From the NCBI RefSeq assembly GCF_000185905.1, contig NC_014923.1:6099501-6163500 (forward strand): a DNA stretch of 64,000 nucleotides, in the 5' to 3' direction. The notes under the pieces were generated by a model. That model worked only from the letters and a program-made list of their open reading frames with translations. It did no database searches and was not told the DNA's origin. Position numbers and translations under genes: made by a program. How positions within the stretch are numbered: the first letter of the stretch is position 1; each line of letters opens with the position of its first letter. The DNA is from Mesorhizobium ciceri biovar biserrulae WSM1271. Its GTDB lineage: Bacteria; Pseudomonadota; Alphaproteobacteria; Rhizobiales; Rhizobiaceae. Below, in pieces: positions 27,149 to 36,072 of the stretch.

Positions 27149-27237
27149 CTGATGCGGATAATTGATTACAGTGTGATTACGGTGACAGCGCACTTTTTTC
27201 GCGTTCGTCCGGCCTTCATTGCGTGTCGACTGCCAGC

Positions 27238-27400
27238 ATGGCTCGCCTTGCCCGCATTGTCGTTCCGGTCTGCCGCACCACGTGACCCAGCGCGGTAGGT
27301 GTTTTTCACGCCGCAAGACTATGCGCTCTACAAAAACCTGCTGGTCGAGCATTGCCACACCGCCGATGTCGGCATCTGTGCATGGTGCCTGATACCAAAC
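27238..27400 (+). pseudogene. REP-associated (RAYT/IS200-like) transposase remnant
   Basis: MARLARIVVP, then after a frameshift CRTT, and DYALYKNLLVEHC with VGICAWCLIPN. This is the start of a RAYT (Y1 transposase) gene. It stops just before the HxH of the HUH metal site (normally AWCLMPNHVH), so it is inactive. Confidence 0.65.
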
Positions 27401-27527
27401 CAACCAGCAAAAGCTGTGACTAATCAGCCTCCAGCGGCTTTGCAAATATCCGCATCACACCACCATCTGTAGTAGTCTCACCTTGAAAACCTCGGCGAGA
27501 ATCAGCTGTGGTGGCGGGTGGTTGGTT

Positions 27528-28577
27528 GTGGCGACACTCAACGCGCAGGTTCTGGATTTTTTCGACTGGTGGCTCGATGAGTTGCGAGGGGTCTGGACGC
27601 GGGTTGTTCCCACCAAGCAGCAAGCTTCCACCGCCGACTGGATCGTCACCCTGGCGGATGACGGCATCCGCGTGCGCGAGGCCAATGCACCGGAGTTTCA
27701 GTCGATTCCGTTGGCGCTCACGGCGTCCTCGGACGAGATTCTGGCGCTTCTTCAAGGCGGGTCTCGGCGCAAGCGGCCGACCTTCGATATCCTGGTTCAG
27801 CCCGGCCTGTTCCTGCCCCGGCAACTCGCCCCCAGGCGGCTCCCGCTTCGGCAGGCCCGCGACATGGCCGAGCTTGATCTTCTGGCCTCGACGCCGATCG
27901 ATCCGGCGCAGGTGCATGTCGTCTTCGGCAAGCCCATTGACCAGGACAGCTCCTACCACGTCGTCAAGGTGAAGACGCTAGCCGCCGTGCTGGACGCCGT
28001 CCGCCGGGCCGGTGGCTCGGTGCGATGCCTGTCGCTGTCGCAGCCCGAAAACACGTTGCGCGCCGATCCGCTCAGCCTCGCCGCCATCTGGCCGCCGAGC
28101 GCGCGCGACCGGCGCGGCAGAACCGTCTGGGTAACGGCCTGTTCTATGCTGGCCGGGGCAGTGCTCGTCACCTTCGCCCATGCGCACTGGCGCAGCTGGC
28201 AGGCGGGTGCCGAACTGGACGCGCAGATCGCCGATGCGCAGGTGCTGGCCAAGGCAGCGCGCACCTCGCTGCAGAAGCGTCGGGCCGGCATCGATCAGAT
28301 CGAGAAAATCCGTCAGGAAAAGAAGACCACGGCCTCGCTGGTGCGCGTCTGGGCCGAGCTGACGCACCTGCTGCCCGACACGACATGGCTGACTGATCTT
28401 TCGGCCAAGGGCGACGACCTGACCATCACTGGCTTTTCCGCCTCGGCAGCCGAACTGATCCAGCCGCTCGACGCCTCACCACTGTTTTCCGCTCCCGAAT
28501 TCGCAGCCCCGGTGGTCAAGGTTCCCGGTCAAGAGGGTGAACACTTCACCATTTCAGCCAAGATCGGAGCGCTCTGA
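27528..28577 (+). CDS. gspL: Type II secretion protein GspL
   Basis: A 349-residue inner-membrane platform protein. The first ~200 residues are cytoplasmic, with LPLRQARDMAELDLLASTP as in GspL/PilM-like domains. One membrane segment lies near 210-228 (VWVTACSMLAGAVLVTFAH), followed by a coiled coil (~235-275) and a PilN/GspL-type ferredoxin-like domain (TWLTDLSAKGDDLTITGFSA). GspL links the ATPase GspE to the periplasmic assembly. I start at GTG 27528; an earlier in-frame start at 27483 would add 15 unlikely residues. It heads a tightly overlapping operon of nine genes to 35046. The usual actin-like N-terminal domain is poorly conserved, as in other alphaproteobacterial systems. Confidence 0.8.
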   Translation: MATLNAQVLDFFDWWLDELRGVWTRVVPTKQQASTADWIVTLADDGIRVREANAPEFQSIPLALTASSDEILALLQGGSRRKRPTFDILVQPGLFLPRQLAPRRLPLRQARDMAELDLLASTPIDPAQVHVVFGKPIDQDSSYHVVKVKTLAAVLDAVRRAGGSVRCLSLSQPENTLRADPLSLAAIWPPSARDRRGRTVWVTACSMLAGAVLVTFAHAHWRSWQAGAELDAQIADAQVLAKAARTSLQKRRAGIDQIEKIRQEKKTTASLVRVWAELTHLLPDTTWLTDLSAKGDDLTITGFSASAAELIQPLDASPLFSAPEFAAPVVKVPGQEGEHFTISAKIGAL

Positions 28578-28579
28578 CG

Positions 28580-29179
28580 GTGCTCTCCGCCATCCTCAAC
28601 ACAAGGCCGCTGGTCCGCCGCCTGATTGCGCTGGCCCTTGCAGCCGTGACGGCCGTTGTCTTGGCGTGGGTGGTGTTCGCGGCACTCGACAGCGTCGCCT
28701 CGGCGCAAGCCGGGATCGAGGAAAAGCGCGAGCTTCTCGGTCAGTTGCAGAGCGTGGCTGCACTGGCCAAGCGCCTCGACAGCACCGCCAGTCAGGTGAC
28801 AGCGGCAAATCCCGAATTTCTCACCGGCGAGAGCGAAGCCATCATTCGCGGCGGGCTGCAGAAGCGGCTGAACGCAATCGCAGTCGCCAATGGCGTGAAC
28901 GTGCTTTCGGCCGGCAATGCGCCGGTGCTCACTGAAGCCGGCGTGGATTTCATCGGTTTGCGGGCCAATCTTTCGGGGCCGCTGGAGGGCATTCACAACG
29001 CCGTCCTGGCTATCGAAACCTCGCTTCCGGTGCTGTTCATTCGCGAAGCCACGGTGCGCACGACCGATGTCGGACCGGCTGCCGGGCGCAGCGGCGACCC
29101 CGAGATCTTTGCCGAGATCCTGCTTTACGGCCCGCTGCAAACGCAAGCCGCGCCGGCGGCCAGTGGGGTCAAGCCATGA
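28580..29179 (+). CDS. gspM: Type II secretion protein GspM
   Basis: A 199-residue protein: one N-terminal membrane helix (IALALAAVTAVVLAWVVFAA, ~16-35), a coiled coil (KRELLGQLQSVAALAKRL), then a small periplasmic ferredoxin-like domain with LRANLSGPLEGIHNAVLAIE. This is the GspM layout. It partners GspL in the inner-membrane platform of the type II secretion system. The start is a GTG two bases after the gspL stop, and its own stop overlaps the next ATG (ATGA), so translation is coupled. Confidence 0.75.
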   Translation: MLSAILNTRPLVRRLIALALAAVTAVVLAWVVFAALDSVASAQAGIEEKRELLGQLQSVAALAKRLDSTASQVTAANPEFLTGESEAIIRGGLQKRLNAIAVANGVNVLSAGNAPVLTEAGVDFIGLRANLSGPLEGIHNAVLAIETSLPVLFIREATVRTTDVGPAAGRSGDPEIFAEILLYGPLQTQAAPAASGVKP

Positions 29180-29742
29180 CCCGGAAAATCGCCGGCCTGG
29201 CGATTGCGGCTATGATGGCGGGGCTCGTCCTGGTCAATGTCGCGCTCTACAACACGCCGGTCGACATCACGCCCATCGCCTCCGGGAAAGGCCGTGACGG
29301 CGCATTGGCATCAGCGGCGGGATCGCTGCAGTTTCCCGAGGCCGGCGATTTCAGCGAGACGTTCCAGCGTCCGCTGTTCACGCCGACCCGCCGGAAAATC
29401 GTTCCGCCGCCGGCAGCGCCGCAGCCGGTGGAGGTTGCCGTCGCACCGGCCGAGCAGCCGACGCCACCGCCCGAAGCCGCACCGGCCGCTGCACCATCGC
29501 TGCTGGGCATCAGCAGAAACGGCGGAGCGGCAAAGGCGCTGCTGCGCGTCGCTGGCAGCGACGCGGCTGTCTGGTATGGCAATGGCGAGACCGTCGATGG
29601 CTGGAAGGTGTCGGCGATCGACAAGGATCAGGCCGTGCTCGAGCGGGACGGCAAGGTGGCGCGCATCCTGCTTTATCCGCCATGGAAGAACCTCCCGCCA
29701 CCACCACCGCCCCCTCCACCACCGCCGGTCCCGGAATTATGA
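29176..29742 (+). CDS. Type II secretion GspC/GspN-like membrane protein
   Basis: A 188-residue protein with an N-terminal membrane helix (IAGLAIAAMMAGLVLVNVAL). A periplasmic segment follows with FQRPLFTPTRRK, as in the homology region of GspC-like proteins. A Pro/Ala linker (~70-105) leads to a small beta domain (LLGISRNGGAAKALLRVAGS, VWYGNGETVDGWKV), and the protein ends in a run of ten prolines. In the operon it takes the place of GspC, which connects the inner platform to the secretin GspD, but it lacks a PDZ domain. It may be a minimal GspC or a GspN-type accessory; the sequence does not decide. ATGA overlaps at both ends show tight coupling. Confidence 0.65.
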   Translation: MTRKIAGLAIAAMMAGLVLVNVALYNTPVDITPIASGKGRDGALASAAGSLQFPEAGDFSETFQRPLFTPTRRKIVPPPAAPQPVEVAVAPAEQPTPPPEAAPAAAPSLLGISRNGGAAKALLRVAGSDAAVWYGNGETVDGWKVSAIDKDQAVLERDGKVARILLYPPWKNLPPPPPPPPPPPVPEL

Positions 29743-30659
29743 GCGGCCGCACTTCTCATGACAGGGCAAGCGCAGGCGACGAAAGTGCAAGCAGCGGTTT
29801 TTCGCTGGTCGCCGTGCTGGTGTTCATGCTGATCGTCTCGGCGATCGTCGTTCCCTTTGCCGTGACGGCGAAGACGCGGCTGATGATCGCCAACAACGAG
29901 GTCGAGCAGGAGCGCCTGTCGCTGCTTGCCGAGGGCCTGGGCAATGTGGTTGCGAGCCAATTGACCGGTGGCACGGGAACAAAGACATTTGCGTTGGATT
30001 CCACGCCGGCAGCGTGCCGGTCGGGTGCGTTCAGCTTCGATGTGCGCGTCCAGGATCATGGCGGGCTGATCGATCTCAATGCCGCCGACGACCATTTGCT
30101 GGCACTCGGCTTTGCGTCGCTCGGCTTCGAGCCGCAGGCGTCGCAGGCGCTGGCCGAGGCTACGGTCCGCTTTCGCGATAACGCCAAGCTGTTCGCCGTC
30201 CAACCCCGACCCAGAAGCGCCGTCGGGCCGCCTGAGGACAAGCAGGCGCCATTCGAATCGGTGTCTGAGCTGCAGGAATTCTCGGCACTTGCGTCATTGT
30301 CCCTGCAGTCCCTCCATGCCGCCTTCACGGTCAACTCGAAGCGCGGCACGATCAGCGCCGATCGTGCGCCGAGCCGTCTTCGCGCTGCTCTTGCCACCGG
30401 CTCCAGCGCAGCGATCGTTCAGGCGGCCGAGGCATCGGCCTACACGGTCGACGTGGTCGTCAGACGCGACGGATCCGGCATCACGGGCGAAGCCGGGTTT
30501 ATCATCGAGAAACCTCCGGTCAGCGACACGGCGTTCTGGCGCGTCTCGCGAAGCCCGGCGCGTGACGCGGGCACATTGCCGGCAGTCGTCGGCAGTGCCG
30601 GCTGCGGGGTGCTTTTCGGCACCGAGGCCGCACAGCTCCTGCAGGAGTGGAGCTCATGA
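29739..30659 (+). CDS. gspK: Type II secretion minor pseudopilin GspK
   Basis: A 306-residue pseudopilin. The prepilin site is SSG/FSLVAVLVFMLIVSAIV, cut after Gly by the prepilin peptidase. Position +5 is Ala rather than Glu, the known peculiarity of GspK, which lets it sit at the pilus tip. A large alpha domain follows, with DHGGLIDLNAADDHLLALGF (a GspK signature) and an insertion of helices. It should form the tip complex with GspI and GspJ, encoded further along the operon. The start at 29739 overlaps the previous stop as ATGA and its own stop overlaps gspE in the same way. Confidence 0.85.
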   Translation: MSGRTSHDRASAGDESASSGFSLVAVLVFMLIVSAIVVPFAVTAKTRLMIANNEVEQERLSLLAEGLGNVVASQLTGGTGTKTFALDSTPAACRSGAFSFDVRVQDHGGLIDLNAADDHLLALGFASLGFEPQASQALAEATVRFRDNAKLFAVQPRPRSAVGPPEDKQAPFESVSELQEFSALASLSLQSLHAAFTVNSKRGTISADRAPSRLRAALATGSSAAIVQAAEASAYTVDVVVRRDGSGITGEAGFIIEKPPVSDTAFWRVSRSPARDAGTLPAVVGSAGCGVLFGTEAAQLLQEWSS

Positions 30660-32299
30660 ACGCTCCCGTCCCGCCTCAGGGGATCGAGACGTTCCTGGCC
30701 TTTCTCGAAGGCGAGAAGGTGCTGACCGCACACGCGGCCCAACGCGCTTTGGGAGCATCGCGAACGTCAGGACATCCCTTCGATACGGTGATGACCGAAC
30801 TCGGGCTGATCGGTGAGCAGGAGCTTGCCAACAGTCTCAGCCGCTACCTCCAGGCACCGACGCGGGTCGAGATTCCCGAACAGGTCAGCCCCGAAATGCT
30901 GGCAGGCGTGCCGCTGGTCTATCTCAGGGAAAACGCCATCCTGCCACTGCAGATGGATGCCGAGCGGCTGGTTGTCGCCGTGGCCGATCCGTTCTCTTCG
31001 GCAACCATCGACGCGCTCGCCTTTCACTATGAGCGGACACTGGCCCTGCGCATCCTGCCAAGGCGTGTGATCACTGAATGCATAGACCGCATCGAGCAAT
31101 CGGCGCTGGCCGCCGTTTCAAATGGCGGTGGCGGTGGCGAAATCCTGGATTTCGGTCCCGACGACCTCGAACGGCTGAAGGATTTTGCCCGCGAGGCGCC
31201 GATCGTCCGCTTCGTCGCGGAGACGATCCATAAGGCGGTCGATGCAAGAGCCACCGACATCCACATCGAGCCGCTCGAGGATCACGTCCGCATCCGCTTC
31301 AGGCATGACGGCATGCTGTCGACCGTCGACACCTCCTCGATCGCAATGCTGTCCGGCATCTCCACCCGCATCAAGATCCTGTCGCGGCTCAACATTGCCG
31401 AACGGCGCCTGCCGCAGGATGGGCGCATGCGCATCGCCGTGCGCGGCCGCGATGTCGACCTGCGTGTCTCGGTCATTCCGTCGATTCACGGCGAAGCCAT
31501 CGTACTTCGAATTCTCGACCGCGCCGGCGTCGAATTGAATTTGGAGAAACTGGGTTTCGACGACGCTGCGCAGGCCAAGATCCGCTCCATGTCGCAAGCC
31601 GCCAACGGCATCGTGCTGATCACCGGGCCGACCGGCAGCGGCAAGACGACGACGCTCTATTCCATCCTCGCCGAGCGCTCGCGGCCGGACGTCAAGATCT
31701 TCACCGTCGAGGACCCGGTCGAGTACCGAATGGCCGGCATCACCCAGCTGCAGGTCAATCCGGCGATCGACCTCGACTTTGCCGCCGCGCTGCGTTCGAT
31801 CCTACGGCAAGATCCCGACATCATCCTGCTCGGTGAAATTCGCGATCGCGAGACGGCGCAGGTCGCGGTCCAGGCGGCCCTAACCGGACATCTGGTGTTT
31901 TCGACCCTTCACACCAACAGTGCCGCGGGCGCGCTGACGCGGCTTCGCGACATGGGCATCGACGGCTATCTGCTCGGCGCCACGATCCGGGGCGTCATTG
32001 CACAAAGGCTGTTGCGGCGCATCTGCCCGACCTGCCACGGCGCGGACCAGACCGGTCCGGCCTGCCGCACCTGCAATGGCTCTGGCTACAGCGGGCGCAC
32101 GGTGACCTACGAAATGCTGCAAGTGTCGCCGCGCATCGCCGAGCTCATCGACCAGGGCGCCGGCGAAATGGAGATCGGGAAAATTGCCGCCGAGGACGGC
32201 CTCGTGCCGATATCGGTGCACGCAACCGCCCTTGCCCGGTCGCAGGTCACCACGATGGACGAAGTCCGGCGTGTCATCGATCTCTCGGGAGGCGGCTGA
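30656..32299 (+). CDS. gspE: Type II secretion ATPase GspE
   Basis: A 547-residue secretion ATPase. It has an N-terminal MshEN-like domain (~5-150), a linker region with ARATDIHIEPLEDHVRIRFR, Walker A GPTGSGKTTT (~residue 324), the Asp box and Walker B DPDIILLGEIRDRETAQ, and a His box STLHTNSA. A four-cysteine zinc finger (CPTC and CRTC, ~458-475) is typical of GspE/PilB. It works as a hexamer at the cytoplasmic face to extend the pseudopilus. Length and motifs are normal, so it should be functional. Start and stop overlap the neighbouring genes. Confidence 0.95.
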   Translation: MNAPVPPQGIETFLAFLEGEKVLTAHAAQRALGASRTSGHPFDTVMTELGLIGEQELANSLSRYLQAPTRVEIPEQVSPEMLAGVPLVYLRENAILPLQMDAERLVVAVADPFSSATIDALAFHYERTLALRILPRRVITECIDRIEQSALAAVSNGGGGGEILDFGPDDLERLKDFAREAPIVRFVAETIHKAVDARATDIHIEPLEDHVRIRFRHDGMLSTVDTSSIAMLSGISTRIKILSRLNIAERRLPQDGRMRIAVRGRDVDLRVSVIPSIHGEAIVLRILDRAGVELNLEKLGFDDAAQAKIRSMSQAANGIVLITGPTGSGKTTTLYSILAERSRPDVKIFTVEDPVEYRMAGITQLQVNPAIDLDFAAALRSILRQDPDIILLGEIRDRETAQVAVQAALTGHLVFSTLHTNSAAGALTRLRDMGIDGYLLGATIRGVIAQRLLRRICPTCHGADQTGPACRTCNGSGYSGRTVTYEMLQVSPRIAELIDQGAGEMEIGKIAAEDGLVPISVHATALARSQVTTMDEVRRVIDLSGGG

Positions 32300-33516
32300 T
32301 GCCGGCCTTTGCCTATCGCGCCTATCTGGTCGACGGCAGCACCGAGACCGGCGTTCTCGATGCGTCGACCAAGCAGGAAGCGGCCCGCAAACTGGCGCAG
32401 CAGGGCCGCCGTTCCTATCATCTTGCGCCCGTGACCGGCGACAAGCAGCAGCTTCGCCTGCCGGGACGCAGCGCGCTGACGTTCACCCGGAAAGTCGATC
32501 TGAGCCGTCTGTTTTCCGAGCTTTCGGTGCTTCTGAACGCCGGCTTCACCGTCGACCGCGCCCTAGGCGCGGTGATTTCGGGCGAAGCCAACGGTCAACG
32601 GCGTCAGCAACTGCAATCGGTGCTCGATCTGACGACCGGCGGCCGGCCAATCGCCGAAGCATTTGCCGGCCTGCGGGGCATCACCTCCGACGTCGCCGCT
32701 CTGCTCGCCAGCGGCGAGCGCAGCGGCAAGATGGCCTATATATGCCAGCGGCTGGCCGACACATATGAGGCCACGGCCAAGCGCCGTGCGGCCATCATCG
32801 AGGCCCTGGCCTATCCCGCCTTCCTGCTGCTGGTCATGAGCGGAGCGCTGGTCATTCTGGCGACGGTCCTGGTGCCGGCGCTGGAACCGATCTTCGAAGG
32901 TTCATCCGCCCCCAAGCCGTTCACCATGACCGTGCTGTCGGCATTCGGCACTGTGTTCCGCGACTATCCGTTCGTCTTCCCGCTGGCAGCGGTCCTCGGC
33001 TTGCTTGCGTGGCTTTTTCTGTCGCGGTCCACCGGCGTCAGGAAACGGCTCTCGCATTGGCTGTTGAAGATCCCGCTGATCGGCGCGCTGGTCAGGGATG
33101 CCGTGATCGCGCGCTATCTGGAAACGCTTGCGCTGCTGCTCGGCAATGGCGTGACGATGACCGAAGCGCTTGGCCTGGCCGCCAACGTTTCCAGGCAGAG
33201 TTCACTGGCGGCGAGCTTTGCAGCAATCGAAGAAACCGTTGCCAATGGCGCCCGCCTGCATGGCGCGATCGTCAAGGCGGGAATTTTCGATCACGCGACG
33301 ATGTCGCTGGTCTCCCTCGGCGAAGAGGCCAACGCCCTTCCCGTGGTCCTGGATCGGGCGGCCAAAATGCTCCAGCTGACACTGACGCGGCGCATCGACA
33401 CGGTGCTGAAGCTGCTGACCCCGGCGCTGACGATTTCGCTCGGGTTTCTCGTCGGCAGCCTGGTCATTTCGGTGATGACGACGATCCTCAGCATCAACGA
33501 TCTGGCGCTGCAATGA
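32299..33516 (+). CDS. gspF: Type II secretion inner-membrane protein GspF
   Basis: A 405-residue polytopic protein with two copies of the GspF/PilC helical domain (~65-190 and ~275-400). Motifs are FSELSVLLNAGFTVDRAL and RYLETLALLLGNGVTMTEAL. Three membrane segments are visible (near 170, 220 and 380). It is the central platform component turned by GspE. Its ATG shares its first base with the gspE stop. It ends ISVMTTILSINDLALQ, the standard family ending. Confidence 0.93.
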   Translation: MPAFAYRAYLVDGSTETGVLDASTKQEAARKLAQQGRRSYHLAPVTGDKQQLRLPGRSALTFTRKVDLSRLFSELSVLLNAGFTVDRALGAVISGEANGQRRQQLQSVLDLTTGGRPIAEAFAGLRGITSDVAALLASGERSGKMAYICQRLADTYEATAKRRAAIIEALAYPAFLLLVMSGALVILATVLVPALEPIFEGSSAPKPFTMTVLSAFGTVFRDYPFVFPLAAVLGLLAWLFLSRSTGVRKRLSHWLLKIPLIGALVRDAVIARYLETLALLLGNGVTMTEALGLAANVSRQSSLAASFAAIEETVANGARLHGAIVKAGIFDHATMSLVSLGEEANALPVVLDRAAKMLQLTLTRRIDTVLKLLTPALTISLGFLVGSLVISVMTTILSINDLALQ

Positions 33517-33986
33517 CAGCCGCGCCGAGAGCCGGCGCACCGGCACCAGCAACGGCCGGATTTACCCTGGTCGAAATGCTGGTCGTGCTGGCGATCATGG
33601 CCCTCGTCGCGGCCATCGCCGCACCGGGGCTGGTCAGCAACTATCGCACCAAGGACCTGGAGACGCTGGCCGGCGAGATCACCATGCGGCTGCGCCTGTC
33701 GCGCACATCGGCGATCGCCGCCGCCAGGCCGAAGCAGGTCGTCGTCGATCTCGGCGCCCGCGCCTTTCGTTTTGGCGAGCGCGACACGCTCACTTTGCCG
33801 GACGATGTCAAGATGACCGTGACCACCGGCCAGGAGACCGTCATTGCCGACCGTCAGACGGTCCTGACCTTCCTTCCCGATGGCAGCGCTTCGGGCATGG
33901 ACATTGCCCTCGAGCGAAAAGGGAGGACCGCGCGCATCGCGGTCAACTGGCTGACCGGGCTTTCAACCTGGCGCGCACTGCCATGA
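33513..33986 (+). CDS. gspH: Type II secretion minor pseudopilin GspH
   Basis: A 157-residue pseudopilin. The prepilin site is TAG/FTLVEMLVVLAIMALVAA with Glu at +5. Then comes a GspH-type domain with EITMRLRLSRTSAIAAARPK and a beta-rich end with FLPDGSASG, the typical family loop. Coupled to gspF (ATGA) and to gspI. It is a low-abundance subunit near the pilus tip. Confidence 0.85.
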   Translation: MTAAPRAGAPAPATAGFTLVEMLVVLAIMALVAAIAAPGLVSNYRTKDLETLAGEITMRLRLSRTSAIAAARPKQVVVDLGARAFRFGERDTLTLPDDVKMTVTTGQETVIADRQTVLTFLPDGSASGMDIALERKGRTARIAVNWLTGLSTWRALP

Positions 33987-34339
33987 CAGCGCCATCGCCG
34001 CAGCCTTCCCCCGAAGACGGATTTTCGATCCTGGAGATGATCGTCGCCATGACGATCCTGGCGCTGGTGCTTGGCATCGCCAGCCAGTCGATCGTGCTGG
34101 CGTCCCGCAGCATCACGGCTGCCAAGCGCCAGGTCGAAGCCGCCAGGACCGTGCGCGTGATGCTGGCAGACTACGAAGCCCGTGTGCAAACCACGGCGCC
34201 ATCCGGCTGGACCCTGAAGACCCGCACGATAGAAATGTCGAAGGCCAAGGTGACCGCCGTTCTCATCGAGAAGACAGGTGCGTTTCGAGGCGGGCCGTTT
34301 CTGACCTTCGTGCCGGTGCGCGAGCCGGGTGCTCCATGA
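33983..34339 (+). CDS. gspI: Type II secretion minor pseudopilin GspI
   Basis: A 118-residue protein with a prepilin site EDG/FSILEMIVAMTILALVLG (Glu at +5) and a short C-terminal domain, the size and order expected for GspI. It should seed the tip complex with GspJ and GspK. It overlaps gspH and gspJ by four bases each. Confidence 0.82.
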   Translation: MTAPSPQPSPEDGFSILEMIVAMTILALVLGIASQSIVLASRSITAAKRQVEAARTVRVMLADYEARVQTTAPSGWTLKTRTIEMSKAKVTAVLIEKTGAFRGGPFLTFVPVREPGAP

Positions 34340-35046
34340 GCGGCCTGTTCGTCCGCGCTCGCTCGAAGCTCGCCACCATCCGCCCGCCGGGACGGCTTTC
34401 AGGCAAACCGCAGCCACCGACATCGACCGACGGATTTGCGCTGATCGACGTGCTGGTCGGACTGGCCATGATCGGCGTGATCACATCGCTGATGATGGTC
34501 TTCCTCGGTCAGGCCCGGACGATGGTGCGCATCGAAAAGGCAACCGAGTTCCAGATGGAGGTCGATGCCGCATCACGGTTTCTGGAAACGGCGATCAGCC
34601 ACGCCGAGCCATTGCCATTGTCGAAGTCGTCGCCGGACCAGGTGCTCTATCTCAACGGCGATGCTGCCCGGATCGAATTCAACGCCGTTCAGGCGATCGG
34701 CTTCAAATCCTCCGCGCTGCGCGAAATTGCCGTTTCGCTTGGCGGAAGTGCGCTGGCCATTGTTCAGAAAACGCGGCGCGGCGGCGGAGCCGGCACGTCG
34801 ACGCAGAGCGAACCGGTGCGGCTGCTCGGCGGCGTAAGCGCTATAAGATTCGAATATCTCGACGGTTCGGCGACAGCCTCATCGTGGTTGCCGAACTGGA
34901 ATGCGCCGCGGCGCCTGCCCGCCGCCGTGCGGTTCACCGTCTCGGTCCTGCGCGATGGTGTCGCCTATTCGGCGAGAGGTTTTGCCCGCCTCGACCTGGC
35001 AAATGCCCAGCAGCTGCCGCGCACGACCGAAACACAGCGCCCATAG
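34336..35046 (+). CDS. gspJ: Type II secretion minor pseudopilin GspJ
   Basis: A 236-residue pseudopilin. A 35-residue leader precedes the site TDG/FALIDVLVGLAMIGVIT; position +5 is Asp instead of the usual Glu. The body is beta-rich, with LLGGVSAIRFEYLDGS and LPAAVRFTVSV, typical of GspJ. The conservative Asp still carries the charge used for subunit docking. It is the last gene of the forward gsp operon, and an intergenic palindrome follows. Confidence 0.85.
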   Translation: MSGLFVRARSKLATIRPPGRLSGKPQPPTSTDGFALIDVLVGLAMIGVITSLMMVFLGQARTMVRIEKATEFQMEVDAASRFLETAISHAEPLPLSKSSPDQVLYLNGDAARIEFNAVQAIGFKSSALREIAVSLGGSALAIVQKTRRGGGAGTSTQSEPVRLLGGVSAIRFEYLDGSATASSWLPNWNAPRRLPAAVRFTVSVLRDGVAYSARGFARLDLANAQQLPRTTETQRP

Positions 35047-35113
35047 AGCAATTCCAGGAAAAGTGTGAAACGGTTTTTCGTCCGGAATTGCGCTAAAACA
35101 AAAAATTAGAGCA
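35045..35113. repeat. Rhizobial intergenic palindrome
   Basis: AGAGCAATTCCAGGAAAAG followed by a reversed GGAATTGC (35048-35055 with 35084-35091) and a second TAGAGC. From memory this ~70-bp element recurs widely between genes of Mesorhizobium and relatives. It lies between the convergent gspJ and gspG and may act as their terminator. Confidence 0.6.
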
Positions 35114-35119
35114 GAAAAG

Positions 35120-35572
35120 TCAGTTGCTGACGTCCTGGTCTTCGCCGGTTCCATCCGGCTTGCCGTCTTTTCCAAGGCTACGGATAACCACGCCGCTGGC
35201 GTCGGCCTTCACCTCGTAGGCATAAGGCCTCCCCCACGGATCCTTCAGACCGGTCGTGCCCTTGAGATAGGGGCCGTTCCAGCGCGCTTCGCCGGTGGGC
35301 GCCGTGACCAGGGCCGAGAGCCCCTCCTCCGCGGTCGGATATTTCGCATTGTCGACATAGTAGAGTTCGAGCGCGCTTTCGATGTTGCGGACCTGCGCCT
35401 TGGCAGCGTTGGTCCTGGCCGAGCCGAGATAGCGCAGCACCTGAGGGGCGGCGAGCGTCGCGATCAAGGCGATGATGGCGAGCACGACCAGAAGCTCGAC
35501 CAGCGTGAAGCCGCTGTCGCGATCGTCGCGTTGGCGGGCGGATTTTTCAGGGGTGAGGCGCAGAGTGATCAT
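35120..35572 (-). CDS. gspG: Type II secretion major pseudopilin GspG
   Basis: A 150-residue major pseudopilin. After an ~18-residue basic leader comes DSG/FTLVELLVVLAIIALIA with Glu at +5. The GspG body has ARTNAAKAQVRNIESALELY, YPTAEEGLSALV, GPYLKGTTGLKDPWGRPY and a C-terminal Asp-rich calcium loop (DGTGEDQDV). It is the main subunit of the pseudopilus. The start at 35572 overlaps the gspO stop, so gspD-gspO-gspG form an operon convergent with the other gsp genes. Confidence 0.93.
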   Translation of the reverse strand: MITLRLTPEKSARQRDDRDSGFTLVELLVVLAIIALIATLAAPQVLRYLGSARTNAAKAQVRNIESALELYYVDNAKYPTAEEGLSALVTAPTGEARWNGPYLKGTTGLKDPWGRPYAYEVKADASGVVIRSLGKDGKPDGTGEDQDVSN

Positions 35573-36072
35573 CACGGCAGTCCCATGTCCAAACCTGCAA
35601 ATTGCTCCAGCGCCCAGCTGCAGCCGAGGCCGATGGCGATGAACGGACCGAAGGCGACACGTGCCTTCGCCGCTGCCGGACCTGTCGCAACCACGTGCCC
35701 GCCGACGAACAGCAGAGCGCTGGCGCTGGCGATGAACAGCAGCACCGGCAACAGCAGCGGGCTGATCCAGCATGCCGCGGCGGCCAGCATCTTCACATCG
35801 CCGAGGCCGAGGCCAATCCTGCCGGTCATCAGGAAATGGCCGCGACGGATCGCCCAAGCAGCCGCAAAGGTCGCGGCGGCGAACAGGATATGCACCGGCA
35901 GCCCGTTCGCGTCGGTCGCCACCTGATAGGCAAGGCCGATGCCGGCGAGAGCCAGGTTGAGCCCGTCCGGGATGACCTGCCGGCGGAAATCGGCGATCGA
36001 AATAGCGCAGAGAATAGCCGCCAGGGCGATCGTCGCAGCCAACACGAGGGATGGGTGCGCAGCCATCGTCAA
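35572..36072 (-). CDS. gspO: Prepilin peptidase (A24 family), GspO-like
   Basis: A 166-residue membrane protease. It has five to six membrane helices and the two catalytic aspartates of the A24 family: IADFRRQVIPD (near residue 28) and GLGLGDVKM (GxGD motif, near residue 91). It lacks the N-terminal methyltransferase domain and the cysteine pairs of classical GspO/PilD, so it is the short type that cuts leaders without methylating. It should process GspG, H, I, J and K encoded next to it. An alternative start lies two codons downstream. Confidence 0.85.
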   Translation of the reverse strand: MTMAAHPSLVLAATIALAAILCAISIADFRRQVIPDGLNLALAGIGLAYQVATDANGLPVHILFAAATFAAAWAIRRGHFLMTGRIGLGLGDVKMLAAAACWISPLLLPVLLFIASASALLFVGGHVVATGPAAAKARVAFGPFIAIGLGCSWALEQFAGLDMGLP

